From Pyronema omphalodes (Eukaryota > Ascomycota > Pezizomycetes > Pezizales > Pyronemataceae): a DNA stretch of 64,000 nucleotides. The stretch covers positions 256,001-320,000 of the forward strand of contig JAJJXM010000041.1 of NCBI GenBank assembly GCA_024516155.1, written 5' to 3'. Positions 49,731 to 60,782 of the stretch are shown piece after piece. The notes beneath the pieces were generated by a model. That model was not told the origin of the DNA. It did not search any database and was given only the letters and a program-made list of their open reading frames with translations. Both the position numbers and the translations under genes were made by a program. Position 1 is the stretch's first letter. The number at the start of each line of letters is the position of its first letter.

Positions 49731-52700
49731 ATGGAATCCGACTGGAAGGAGGTAGTTTCTCCCCACCACACTTACGGACTCGCACAGATTTCTAACCAGC
49801 AGCTTTACACGCGTAGGTTTACCGGGTTGCCCCGCTTCAGCAGCATGCCGTGTCTTTGCCCCTCAGGCCAACGGCAATAGCATTCGACACGACCTCCGAG
49901 CTCTTATACGTCGGAACAGATGAGGTACACTATTACCCACAATACTACAAGCTGTACCTATGAGAGAGAATGGTTTATTGAGCAGATAGATAGGGCTACA
50001 TTCAATCCTTCGAAGGATGCGAGCTACGGAAATATACGAGCTTCAGAGCACATACTACTCCGCCGCTTACACCGCCGACCGACAAGCATGTCAGACAGAT
50101 CTTAACGAATAGGGATGGAGTGGTTTCGATTTCCGCAAAGAGCGTCCACATGTCTAAGCGAGGTGGACCTGCGCTGTGGAATGTCTTGTAGGTGCTACAT
50201 TCACCCTCCAGGAGCTTCCAGCTAATACGAGGACGTCAATAGTGATGATCGCTTCAAGAACTTGACAAGTATGGCTTTCACTAGTAGAGGAACGTCGGAA
50301 ATGTTAGTCGGAGGTGCACAAGTATCACCACATATAACACAGTCGTCGATGTTTACGGTCAACTTGGATAAGGGAACGATTGGGGCTGAGGTTGGTGCTG
50401 TGCCTAAGCTTCATTGGAGCTTAAGGGAAGCTTTACTAATAGTTTTTTTTTGCTACAATAGATCCCGACGGATTATGATGTGAATATCATGAAGCGTACA
50501 GCACGGCATATCGCGGTCGGTTCGTCAGGTGGTGATGTGAGGTTACTGGATATGAACTCTTTCCAAGTCGTCAAGCACTTTGAGCACGTGCATAGTTCCG
50601 GTATCATGGATATGGATACTCACGATAACTATCTGGTCACTTGCGGATATAGTTTCAGGTTGAAATATCGTCGTACTTTGAAGGAATATCTGCTGACTGA
50701 ATTTTAGACATAATTCTTTCATCCTCGACCCGCTAGTCAGAGTGTTTGATATTCGGGTTCAAAAATCCTTACCTCCAATCTCTTTCATTAATGCTACCTT
50801 CATCAAGATGCACCCCAAACTATCTGGCACTGCAATCATTGCGAACCGTCAGGGTAAAGTTGACATTGTCGATGTCAACAATCCTGGCGCGACAAAATCG
50901 TTCCAAACATCCCACTACACACATACCGCCCACACTGCTCACAACCAGGGTACAGTTTTAACACAAATAGAACTATCACCTAGCGGCGATGTCCTCGCAA
51001 TGATGGATAGCGACGGAGTGCTTCAGATGTGGAGTGCGTTTGGCAAGAGGAACTTCACGGAGTTTGGAGCTCCAGTTGAGTGGCCAGAACCACCCACTAG
51101 ACCGAGTATTGTGATGACCGATACAACGTATGTTACCTTATATGTTGGATGCCTGTTACACATGCTAATTAATTACAAGACCTCTCAACTCGATTGGCAT
51201 GCCGTATTTCAGTGACCCATTACTCTCCAACTGGGATCCGAATATGATATTCGAGGTTCCGAACCAACCTTACCAGAGGATCGACCCAGAAACCATTGCT
51301 GCTACAGCCGGAATTGGTTATGCACCTTTCAATAAAAGATATCCCCGAAATTACGTAGCTAGCAGGAGTAGAGCCAACGGTAATGGTGGCTTGGTTACGG
51401 CTCCCATGTTCTTGAGTCAGCAAGGACGATCGAACTCGGGATTCGCACCTGACAGCGCCCCTAGCGATACCAATGGTGGTCATGGTGATGAAGCGAATGG
51501 AAGATTCGAAGTTCCAGCGCTGTACAGAAAACATAATATCAAGTACAGTAAATTTGGTATCGATGATTTCAATTTTGGGTAAGAATTAATGTTCAATTTC
51601 GTTCCCAAATACTAATTTTGGTAGTTATTTCAACAAGACAAAATACTCCGGATTGGAGACTAACATTCCCAATTGCTACATGAATCCGCTATTACAACTG
51701 TACAAGTACACACCTCGACTAAGAAATGTGGCGTTATTCCATACTGCCACAGCTTGTACAATAGAGATGTGCTTATTGTGCCAAATGGGATTCCTTTTCG
51801 ACATGCTAGAGAAGGCGAACGGTTTGAATTGTCAAGCAACTAATTTACTAAGCACCTTTAGTGCCTTACCCAATGGTATGTACTCCAGCATTGGTGTTAA
51901 GGCACCCTCTGACAAGAATGCAGCTGCCAGGCATGGAGTATTGGACGACGAATCAAATACCAGCAATAATCCGGCACCAATGATGATACAGAGCCTCAAC
52001 AGGTTCCTTTTGGACCAGACAATATTCGAGTTGAAGAACACACCGCAGCCAGCGATAGCCAGTGAGGAGTCTGAGCTACCACAAGTATTGTTGATCAGGG
52101 CTGTTAAGCGGCAGCAATGTATGATCTGCCACAAGGAAACACGACCTATGGGCGACACGGTTACCACCGATTTGATCTATCCATTAAAGGTTTGATATTA
52201 TTTCGTAATCTAATTATTGTATCGAGCTAACTTCCATAGCCGCCGGGCCACAAATCTCTCCCATCCTTTGCTCAAATCGTTCGACAAAGCATTCAACTAG
52301 AAAGTACTCAGAAGGGCTGGTGTGACAGGTGCAAACGATACCAGAGTCAGCATACTCGTAAAACGATTACCAAGCTACCTGATGTCCTCACCTTCAATGT
52401 TACTTCCTCTGACAAGAACTTAACCCACGCAAGAGATTATTGCTCGCAACCTGGCTGGTTGCCGGACGAAATCGGACTCTCCATTACGAATAAGATGCTC
52501 AATGTGTGGCAAGGCGATGACTTGAAGCGAGTAGCAAAGCGTAATAACAATGACCAAGTCGATCTCAGAATGTACGAACTTGTTGGATTCGTTGCGCAGA
52601 TTAAGGAAGAGGGATCAAAGAAACACATGGTCTCCTTCATCAACGGTATTTTCCCTTTCAAACCCCATCCAACGATACTATCTAATTGCTATTAGTTGCG

Positions 52701-53786
52701 TTGTCCGACGAGAACCGTGTAGAAGGCGAAAGTAGGTGGCATGTCTTCAATGACTTCCGAGTCGATGAAATTCCCAAGGCCACCGCACTGGACTTTACAC
52801 CAAAATGGAAGATGCCCCTAGTGCTGTGCTTCCAACTCAAACACGAACGCAGTAGAATCGACAACAGATGGAAAGACCTCCTGGACACATCTCTTCTTTA
52901 CAACGACTCCCTGTACCTTGGTGAAACCCGACAAGAAGAACAAACTATCCTTCTTAACCGCGAAACCGAGGTACCGAAAGCTGGAACCCTTGTTGCGCTC
53001 GATGCAGAATTCGTTGAGCTCCATAAGGAAGAATCAGAGATTAAGGCGGATGGTACAAAGGAGATTATCACACCAGGAAGACAAGGGTTGGCAAGAGTAT
53101 CGGTGTTGCGAGGAGCTGGAGAACTCGAGGGTGTGCCGTTTATCGATGATTATATCGCGATTAAGGTACCCGTGGTGGATTACTTAACGGCATACTCCGG
53201 AATTCACCCCGGAGATCTGGATCCGCATACCTCCAGACGAGCACTGGTGTCATTAAAGGTTGCTTATAAGCGAATGTGGATTCTGCTTAACCTTGGCTGT
53301 ACTTTTGTTGGCCACGGTTTGTTGAAAGATTTCCGCATAATCAGTATGTTTCTTCCTGGCCCTGCTTTTACTTTTCCCTATACTGTATCATGATCTGACG
53401 CAACTGCAATAGATATCCATATTCCCAAAGACCAAGTAATTGACACCGTTAACCTCTACGCGTTACGGTCAACAAGCCGGAAGCTATCCTTGCGATTCTT
53501 AGCCTGGGTAGTGCTCAGCGACCTCATTCAAACCGAAACCCACGACTCAATTGAAGACGCCAACACTGCTTTGAGGTTATACAAAAAATACCTTGAGTTT
53601 GAAGAGGCAGGAGTGTTTGAGCAGATGATGCAAAGAATCTTTAATGAGGGTATCCGGTATAACTATAAACCACCTACTCCGCCAAATGCTCCCATCAGGG
53701 ATGTGGAGAGGTTACAGTTGGCTGAGAGTGGGGTGCCACGATCTGAGGGGTCGACACCGCAGCCGATGGGCGCTTTGGAAAAGTAG
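49731..53786 (+). CDS. PAN2: PAN2, catalytic subunit of the PAN2-PAN3 deadenylase
   Basis: Eleven exons encode 1164 residues: 49731-49816, 49867-49924, 49994-50187, 50243-50390, 50462-50658, 50708-51127, 51180-51578, 51625-52189, 52240-52645, 52696-53343 and 53413-53786. An N-terminal WD40 domain spans about 1-330 (TAIAFDTTSELLYVGTDE; RKYTSFRAH; LDPLVRVFDIRV). A linker that binds PAN3 follows. The ubiquitin-hydrolase-like domain starts at GLETNIPNCYMNPLLQL (about 510), and a DEDD exonuclease starts at LVALDAEFVEL with D927 and E929, plus DSIEDANTAL near 1088. PAN2 trims poly(A) tails in the cytoplasm. The third intron borders (50188-50242) and first intron (donor GTTTAC) were chosen because they rebuild the conserved frame. 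C518 is unusual for PAN2. MET22 ends 283 bases upstream. Confidence 0.95.
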
Positions 53787-54527
53787 AGAAGTCGAATGTT
53801 GAGAAAGATGGCGAATGAAAAGTAAGAGAAGAAGAGGAGACCTATTGGTGAAGGGGTAGATATTATTTACGTATCTAGTGTTTGGATTAGGCCGGGGTGT
53901 GACATGAGTTAATGGTTATCGTGTATGATGGTAAATGGTAGCCCGGTGATATCCAGATGTCAAGAAGGACCTAATGGCAAAGGCTTTAGATTGGGTGGAA
54001 CATGAAGGTTCTTGTATTTTTTTCCTTTTGCACAAAATTGATTAAGACGGAAAAACATCGTAAATTAAACTTGGGATTCCAATTACTGGTGACTGTCATG
54101 GATTTTTGTGGATGGCCACCGCTCGTGAAGTTCAATTTGCATATTTATTGAACTAAAATAAGGGCAACACCCTAAGTCTAATGCCTATGTGAATGGTTTT
54201 AAAACATAAAGTTTCGTAGATATTTGGAGCATTCTCAAAGCTCATCAAACTTCAATGGGTGCGTCATTGGTTTTCTATGACGTGATGGATTCTTCGCATA
54301 TTCACGGATCTTTTGTCGTATTCCGCGTTCCTGCAACGGTAACTTTCAATTATGACATATCTTTGCATCCCGTTAGCGACTTCCCTCTTGTCACCACTAC
54401 CACCACTTCTTTATCTTATCCCCCACTTTTCTAATGCCCACGACAACTAAGTGTTATCAAACAACTAGTTACACACCTCCAAAATCGCCAGTAAAGCCGT
54501 GATTTATACAACCCTCAGCGTACCAGC
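53787..54527. other. intergenic, PAN2 3' end and HAD-gene promoter
   Basis: A 741-base interval with no gene I can support. The part before 54,527 is C/A-rich (CACCACTACCACCACTTC near 54,395), typical of a fungal leader. Confidence 0.5.
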
Positions 54528-55568
54528 ATGTACATCCACCTCTACCTCGCCGGAGCGTTCGCCCGCTTCCTATGTACCGTTTCTGCCGGTCCAATCCACG
54601 ACATCACCCTCTCTGACGACTCTTCGCCTTCTTCCTCCCCCTCCTCCGTCGCTGACAACTCTTCGTCTTTATCTTTCTCCTCCTCCTCCTCTTCCCCCAT
54701 TACTCTAGCACCCATAACCAACCCCGAACTCTTTCTTGACTTCGATTCCACCATCGCCATCTCCGACGCGTTCCGAATTTTACCAACCGCGGCATATGCC
54801 TCCCCGCACATAAACCCATCCCTCCCTGGTTGGGACCACTACAAATTCCTCTACCACCAATCCTACGATTTTGCCTCCAGTTTTCATCCGCAAAACCGTA
54901 CTGTTGCGGAGGAACTTGCATTCCAACATGATTTGTTGTTACGAAAAGCTGAGGAAGATCATTTTAACAGGATCAAAGAGAGTGGGATGTTTGATACCAT
55001 CCAGGAACCTTTGTTGTTGGAGCATGCTGAGGGAATCAAGTTCAGAAAGGGATTTTGGGAGCTGGTAGAGGAGGCGAAGAAGAGGGATGTAAAGGTCTCT
55101 GTTATGTCTAGGAATTTGTCTACCAGGTGGTTGAGACATGTTTTAAGGGCTCACGATCCGGCAGGTTTGTCGGAGGATATACCGATATATGCGTTGGAGG
55201 TATTGCCGGATGGGATATTGAAACCAGGGAAAGAGGGGGTTGATAGACCGAGGTTTGATATGCATAGTGGGGATGATAAGAGGAATGTTATTAGGGAGAT
55301 GAAGGAGCCGGATACGGAGGTCGTTTTTGTGGGAGATGCGAATAGTGATCTTCCTCCGGTCCTTTTGGAACCGGCAGTCCTAGGTGTTGCAGCCAGGATT
55401 TGGGGGAAGGAGGATAGGATTGTCGAGTTGGTTCAGGGAGATGATTCGGTAGAGCTTTGGAGATTGAAGGAGGGGTGGAAGGGACCTGGAGATGGGACAA
55501 GAGGAGTTTATTATTTGGAGGATTTTGATGAAATTCAGGCTATTTTGGGCTGGCAAATGACGATGTGA
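54528..55568 (+). CDS. HAD-superfamily hydrolase
   Basis: A single exon of 346 residues. The N terminus, MYIHLYLAGAFARFLCTVSA, is hydrophobic and could be a signal peptide or anchor. A Ser-rich, acidic stretch follows to about residue 55. The HAD fold starts at ELFLDFDSTIAISDAF, whose DFDST holds the two catalytic aspartates (motif I). VSVMSRNLS supplies motif II, LKPGKEG a motif III Lys, and VVFVGDANSDLPPVL the metal-binding motif IV. All four motifs are intact, so it should be an active phosphatase or related hydrolase. The substrate is unknown. Uncharacterised relatives occur across fungi. Third-base use shifts from C-rich in the first 130 codons to A/T/G-ending codons later. Confidence 0.82.
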   Translation: MYIHLYLAGAFARFLCTVSAGPIHDITLSDDSSPSSSPSSVADNSSSLSFSSSSSSPITLAPITNPELFLDFDSTIAISDAFRILPTAAYASPHINPSLPGWDHYKFLYHQSYDFASSFHPQNRTVAEELAFQHDLLLRKAEEDHFNRIKESGMFDTIQEPLLLEHAEGIKFRKGFWELVEEAKKRDVKVSVMSRNLSTRWLRHVLRAHDPAGLSEDIPIYALEVLPDGILKPGKEGVDRPRFDMHSGDDKRNVIREMKEPDTEVVFVGDANSDLPPVLLEPAVLGVAARIWGKEDRIVELVQGDDSVELWRLKEGWKGPGDGTRGVYYLEDFDEIQAILGWQMTM

Positions 55569-55721
55569 ATAGATGATAGGTTCGATGACAACTGTGTAAT
55601 TTGGACGTAGGTGCCAGTTACTTGTCTTGGATATCGAGTGCTCTTCTATGAAAACGTCATGACCATCGGCGGTTGAAGGTTGTGGAACTTTTTGTTTTTT
55701 TTCTTATTTGTCTTGAATATT

Positions 55722-56211
55722 GGAGGACTTCCCATCTTGTGGACAGGGGTGTCTAAATTTTCTCTCGCGCTAAGACCTAAAATCTGGGTGAGAAACTGTT
55801 CCCATCTTTCAGTTTTCCAATAAATTTAGCGGAAATTGTAAAATGTAAAAATGGTATGCGTGCTTGTGAGTGGAGGACTTTCTGGTGATATTCATATAGT
55901 ATTGAGTCAATCCTACAATAGTCCTCTCATATTTTGTGGTGGTTGTGGGGGTGGTTGTGTTCCTGTTGTGGGCAGGCTGGCATGGACGGATGAATCTTCA
56001 GCCTTCGCGTGCTATCGCTAACATCACCAGATCTGCCCGCTCTCGCTGCGGCAATGTTGAGTTCTCCGCACCCGACACGTCGGCATCGGAGCCAGCAACA
56101 CACTATTTTGACGCTATTCGAATTAGTTCGTCAGATATAGCGTCTTTGTGTTGAGCTAAACCTGTTACGTTTTCCTTTTCGTCTGAACGTACCCCACCCC
56201 TGCGACTCATT
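55722..56211 (+). repeat. inverted repeat arm A (490 bp, left)
   Basis: It starts GGAGGACTTCCCATCTTGTG. Its reverse complement recurs at 56,320-57,612 once the 803-base transposon insertion (793 plus duplicated 10) is subtracted; both arms are then exactly 490 bases. It contains an open frame of 72 codons (55,936-56,154) with a hydrophobic start, mirrored in the other arm. Confidence 0.9.
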
Positions 56212-56319
56212 GGAGGACTTCCCATCTTGTCGACAGGGATGCTAAACGTGTATGTCGAGGTTAGACCAACTTTTTAGCGTCTTTTTTTTTCGAAAAAAAT
56301 CCACCCAAACTAATTTTCT
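56212..56319 (+). repeat. inverted repeat arm B (108 bp, left)
   Basis: It starts with the same words as arm A (GGAGGACTTCCCATCTTGT), then CGACAGGGATGC. Its reverse complement is at 57,616-58,526 after removing the second transposon; the sum is again 108 bases (8 plus 100). It sits as the spacer between the two A arms. Confidence 0.88.
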
Positions 56320-57612
56320 AATGAGTCGCAAGGGTGGGGTACGTTCAGACGAAAAGGAAAACGTAACAGGTTTAGCTCAACATAAAGAAGCTATATCTGA
56401 CGAACTAATGTGAATAGCGTCAAAATAGTGTGCTGCTGGCTCCGATGCCGACGCGTCGGGTGCGGAGAACTCAACATTGCCGCAGCGAGAGCGGGCAGAT
56501 TTGGTGATGGTAGCGACAGCACGCGAAGGTTGAAGATTCATCCGTCCATGCCAGCCTGCCCACAACAGGAACACAACCACCACCACAACGACCACAAAAT
56601 ATGAAAGGGCTATTGTAGGATTGACTCAATACTATATGAATATCACCAGAAAGCCCTCCATTCACAAGCACGCATACCATTTTTACATTGAGCAAAGGTC
56701 TACAATGCCCGTCTCTTGGCGCATTGTGTTTCTAAATGCCCGACCGGTTTACAATGCCCGACCCCCCTGCACAAAAAATGGATGACAAAGGCTGACTTGT
56801 GGCTGAAGAACACGCGCGAATGAATAACACACGCGAACGGGGACGGAAAATCTCGATACTTGAAATAATCACGGTGCGATTAACAGAAAAATTTAGAATT
56901 CAATAATAATAAAATAATTTTTTTGGACAGCGTAAACCCCATGGAAGTACGCGCGGATGGAAAGCACGCGCGTAAGGGTACGCGAATGAAGACGCGATTA
57001 AATGTAAAATCTGGATGTTAATAACCACCACGTGATCAGTTGGGGAATTTTCAATTTCGAATTTAATTTTTCTTTTATTTTATATCTGGTTTTATTCATT
57101 TTTTCTACAAAAATTCGACCATGCGCACGTCGTGGCCCTCTCCTCTGAAGCAAGAACACCACGCGTTACACCCGACCGTGCCCTTTCAGCGCGCCCATAA
57201 ATTTAGCATGACGGGTACACTGCTTCCCCATTATGTGCCGTACTCTTGCTGGTCGGCCTCGCGGTTTGTTTCTGGAAGAGGGGCGGGCGACAAAGTGGTT
57301 GTCGACATGGAGATAAACGCGCTGGTCGGAAGACGTGCGCACGGAGACATTGGCGATGAGTACTTTACGCCACAGCTAGGCCTTAGTCATCCATTTTCTG
57401 TGCAGGGGTGTCGGGCATTGTAAACCGGTCGGGCATTTAGAAACACAATGCGCCAAGAGACGGGCATTGTAGACCTTTGCTCTTTTTACATTTTACAATT
57501 TCCGCTAAATTTATTGGAAAACTGAAAGATGGGAACAGTTTCTCACCCAGATTTTAGGTCTTAGCGCGAGAGAAAATTTAGACACCCCTGTCCACAAGAT
57601 GGGAAGTCCTCC
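56320..57612 (-). repeat. inverted repeat arm A' interrupted by transposon copy 1
   Basis: Reverse complement of arm A, split at 56,690 by a 793-base element. Without the element and one target copy the length is 490. The mirrored 72-codon frame is at 56,377-56,595 on the minus strand. Confidence 0.9.
56690..57482. mobile_element. 793-bp miniature transposon, copy 1
   Basis: It starts GAGCAAAGGTCTACAATGCC and ends with the exact reverse complement; inverted repeats extend about 100 bases. It is flanked by a perfect 10-base duplication, TTTTTACATT, at 56,680-56,689 and 57,483-57,492. A 9-11 base duplication and long inverted repeats fit non-autonomous Mutator-like elements. There is no transposase; a 100-codon frame at 57,121-57,423 is broken in copy 2 and looks accidental. 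Confidence 0.88.
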
Positions 57613-57615
57613 ATT

Positions 57616-58526
57616 AGAAAATTGAGCAAAGGTCTACAATGCCCGTCTCTTGGCGCATTGTGTTTCTAAATGCCCGACCGGTCTACAATGCCCGACACCC
57701 CTGCACGAAATGGATGACTAAGGCTCACTTGTGGCTGAAGAACACGCGCGAATGAATAACACACGCGAACGGGGACGGAAAATCTCGATACTTGAAATAA
57801 TCACGGTGCGATTAACAGAAAAATTTAGAATTCAATAATAATAAAATGATTTTTTTGGACAGCGTAAACCCCCATGGAAGTACGCGCAGATGGAAAGCAC
57901 GCGCGTAAGGGCACGCGAATGAAAACGCGATTAAATGTAAAATCTGGATGTTAATAATTACCACGTGATCAATTGGGGAATTTTCAATTTTGAATTTAAT
58001 TTTTATTTTATTTTATATTTTATTTTATTTATTTTTTCTACAAAAATTCGACCATGCGCACATCGTGGCCCTCTCCTCTGAAGCAAGAACACCACGCGTT
58101 ACACCCGACCGGGCACTTCCAGCGCGCCCATAAATTTAGCCTGACGGGTACACTGCTTCCCCGTTATGCGCCGTACTCTTGCTGAACGGCCTCGCGGTTT
58201 GTTTTTCGAAGAGTGGCGGGCGACAAAGTGGTTGTCGACATGGAGATAAACGCGCTGGTCGGGAGACGTGCGCACGGAGACATTGGCGATGAGCACTTTA
58301 CGCCACAGCTAGGCCTTAGTCATTCATTTTTTTGTGCAGGGGTGTCGGGCATTGTAGACCGGTCGGGCATTTAGAAACACAATGCGCCAAGGGACGGGCA
58401 TTGTAGACCTTTGCTCTTAGAAAATTAGTTTGGGTGGATTTTTTTCGAAAAAAAAGAACGCTAAAAAGTTGGTCTAACCTCGACATACACGTTTAGCATC
58501 CCTGTCGACAAGATGGGAAGTCCTCC
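57616..58526 (-). repeat. inverted repeat arm B' interrupted by transposon copy 2
   Basis: Reverse complement of arm B, split after its first 8 bases by the second miniature transposon. It ends GATGGGAAGTCCTCC at 58,526, followed by ATT. ATT also follows arm A' (57,613-57,615) and precedes arm A. Confidence 0.88.
57624..58416. mobile_element. 793-bp miniature transposon, copy 2
   Basis: Same length and ends as copy 1 and closely similar throughout, in the same direction. Flanked by a perfect 10-base duplication, TTAGAAAATT, at 57,614-57,623 and 58,417-58,426. The near-identity of the copies points to recent movement. Confidence 0.88.
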
Positions 58527-59093
58527 ATTCTCTACTTATGCGTTTTAGTAACTTTTAATTTAATAATTTCTAAATCCACTTCTGTTTCCTACAATACCGA
58601 CGTAAATAGCTTCCGGCTCTCAAGGACGGTTGCTTACTGCTTATACGAAGTGAAAAAAAAGTCCTCCGTCGGCGATCTCGCTCATCCCCGACCCATCATC
58701 AAGCCACCAGACTAGCGGAGCCCTAAGCATCACCGGTACTGATCGCCGGCACGGCCTTCACGACGGCCCGGATACGAAGTCTCCACAAAATCGCCGTTAG
58801 CGCAATTCTGTATCGGCAACCCTGTTGAAACATAAGCTTCCTGGGCGCCCGAATCGCCACCTCGCTTAGAGTAGGGATTCGGCATTTTGTAGATCCGAGC
58901 CGAATGGGTGAAATTTTACGTTATGGAATTAACTTTTGGTCCAAGACAAAATCATACGAGAAGTCAAATAATTTTTGAGGAGTGAATTCATTATTCCGTC
59001 CTATCGTTTAGGGAACGTTAAACCTTTTTATGTACTTGAGGAGTATGTACCATCGAACTATATACCGTATGTAGCAGTGGCTTCTTTGATATC
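58527..59093. other. intergenic
   Basis: It lies between the repeat complex and the 3' end of the secreted Cys-rich protein. No feature I can support. Confidence 0.5.
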
Positions 59094-59912
59094 TCATGCA
59101 GAAATAAACAAAGCCGCAACTCCAAAAAGTCCAATCAACCCACCGACAGCCTGCTTCTTCGCACCACTAGTAGGCGGAGTACCAGAAACCTCCGCAGAAG
59201 CCGAAGCAGAAGCCACAGTACTTGTTCCCGATACAGTGGCAACCGCCGAAGAGGCACCGGACTCTGTAGCAGTAGTAGCAGTAGCAGTAGAAGTAGCCAC
59301 CTCACTGCTGGTTTTCGCTTCTGCCTTTTTCTTCTCCTCCACGGCCTTAACAACATCCTCGTCCACCATATTTCTTAGTCCCTCTACCTCCGTCTTGCCT
59401 ACCGTAACCGTCTTCTTATCCCTTCCAGTACTTGACGCCCATGCCGTTCCATTCTCCCAATCGAATCCCGCACAAGCGTATCCACTGAAAGAATTCCAAC
59501 CACAGACACCCTTACCAGGGTTTCCGGGGATATCATCTTCATGGGTAGCATCAACAACTTTTACACTTGCACCAGCGTTTGTGCAAGCCACAAAAGTGTT
59601 GCTGATGGCCATTTGAAGGCTGGAGTAGAAATCCGATACGGTAGGAGGGGGGTTGCCTTCGGCTAGCATTAGGCAATCACGACAGGCAATTCCGCTAGAA
59701 TACCAGGAGCGGGTGCAGATGCAGCTTTTATGGGAAGAGAAGGCTGTCGGAGAGAGCTCTTGGCACCGGGTTGCCATGTTGATGAAAGCATTGCAGCCGC
59801 AGTCGTTTAATACAGAGGGTGAGATGGTTTTGGCGGGTTTTGGAGGGCCCATGTTGGCGGTTGCGGTGCCGAGAAGAGTGGTTGAAAATAGGAGGATGGT
59901 GAGGAGATTCAT
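59094..59912 (-). CDS. secreted Cys-rich, GPI-anchor-like protein
   Basis: A single exon of 272 residues. Residues 1-19 are a signal peptide (MNLLTILLFSTTLLGTATA). The domain to about residue 150 has ten cysteines: DCGC, RC, SCICTRSWYSSGIACRDC, VACTNA, VCGW and YACAGF. A Lys/Glu-rich linker and a Ser/Thr/Ala-rich stalk follow. The end, VGGLIGLFGVAALFISA, is hydrophobic after a small-residue site (TSGAKK), as in GPI-anchor signals. It would be a cell-wall or surface protein. The Cys spacing recalls CFEM proteins but does not fit that pattern well, so I leave the family open. It diverges from a CFEM-like gene. Confidence 0.8.
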   Translation of the reverse strand: MNLLTILLFSTTLLGTATANMGPPKPAKTISPSVLNDCGCNAFINMATRCQELSPTAFSSHKSCICTRSWYSSGIACRDCLMLAEGNPPPTVSDFYSSLQMAISNTFVACTNAGASVKVVDATHEDDIPGNPGKGVCGWNSFSGYACAGFDWENGTAWASSTGRDKKTVTVGKTEVEGLRNMVDEDVVKAVEEKKKAEAKTSSEVATSTATATTATESGASSAVATVSGTSTVASASASAEVSGTPPTSGAKKQAVGGLIGLFGVAALFISA

Positions 59913-60782
59913 GTTGATTGGGGTGATTGTATGTTGTACAAAATGAGTGTGAAAATGAGTGTATAAAGATTGGTTTGTGTAAAAGAGTGACGAAGTTGAC
60001 TGATTAGCAGATGAAGCTCGTGGTGAGGGAGTGGAGGCTTTATAAACTTATGCACTGAATTCTCTGTGGCTTGCGGATTTTTCTGGTGCCTGAAGAAAAT
60101 GCAGGGTGAATGATACCAGAATAGACGGCTCGGTGATGACCGAATGTAGTAATTCACCTTGACACTATTGACGCTATCCATAGAAAGAGCGCCACTGATG
60201 ATACTGTATCCTTGTCAATGACTCACAAGCATTAACCAATTCACCGGAACGCTATCTCATCTCGTTTAAACCCTTTTCTTTCCTTTTTTAGGGGGTTATG
60301 GACAATTGTCAAGGGTTGTGTAAAGTTACTTTGGTGTCTGCACCCGGATTTACGCGGTTAATCGGTAGCTAACCGGTGTGGCCAGACTTCCTATTTGGTT
60401 TGTACTACTCTGCAAGGTTAATCTATTGGTTAATGTCAGCAGCTTTCCGTGATGATTCGTCACTCTACAAAACCTTGTGCTAAATAATAATCGGAGTGGG
60501 ACCAAATAAGCTTATTACTTCGCCTCAAAACCCTTAGAAATTCGAAAGCTGCAAGCATCAAGTCAGCACAACAGTCGTATTTCGGGTCTCGTTATCCGGG
60601 GGTTTTCCTTTTAACCGTCGACACAAATAAGGCTGTGGTTATCGTGAATATATAACGGTTCTTTTTAAACCCCCGAGTTTTCCTGAGTTTCGTTTACCCT
60701 TCCCATCCTATTCCATAAATTGACCCTTCTTTCTTTATTCTCGCTAGGCCATTCCCGCTCTGCGACCTTCACACTGTCAAAG
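59913..60782. promoter_or_regulatory. divergent promoter of two surface-protein genes
   Basis: An 870-base interval between diverging starts. A TTTATAAA-type TATA box lies near 60,043, about 130 bases upstream of the minus-strand gene. ATATATAA near 60,645 lies about 135 bases upstream of the plus-strand gene. The middle has no gene. A shared arrangement could allow joint regulation. Confidence 0.45.

Noticed and set aside
57121..57423. 100-codon frame inside miniature transposon copy 1
   Set aside because: Broken in the otherwise closely similar copy 2 and without known domain, so taken as chance.
58975..59616. 213-codon plus-strand frame
   Set aside because: Antisense to the secreted Cys-rich gene, whose signal peptide, cysteines and GPI end make sense.
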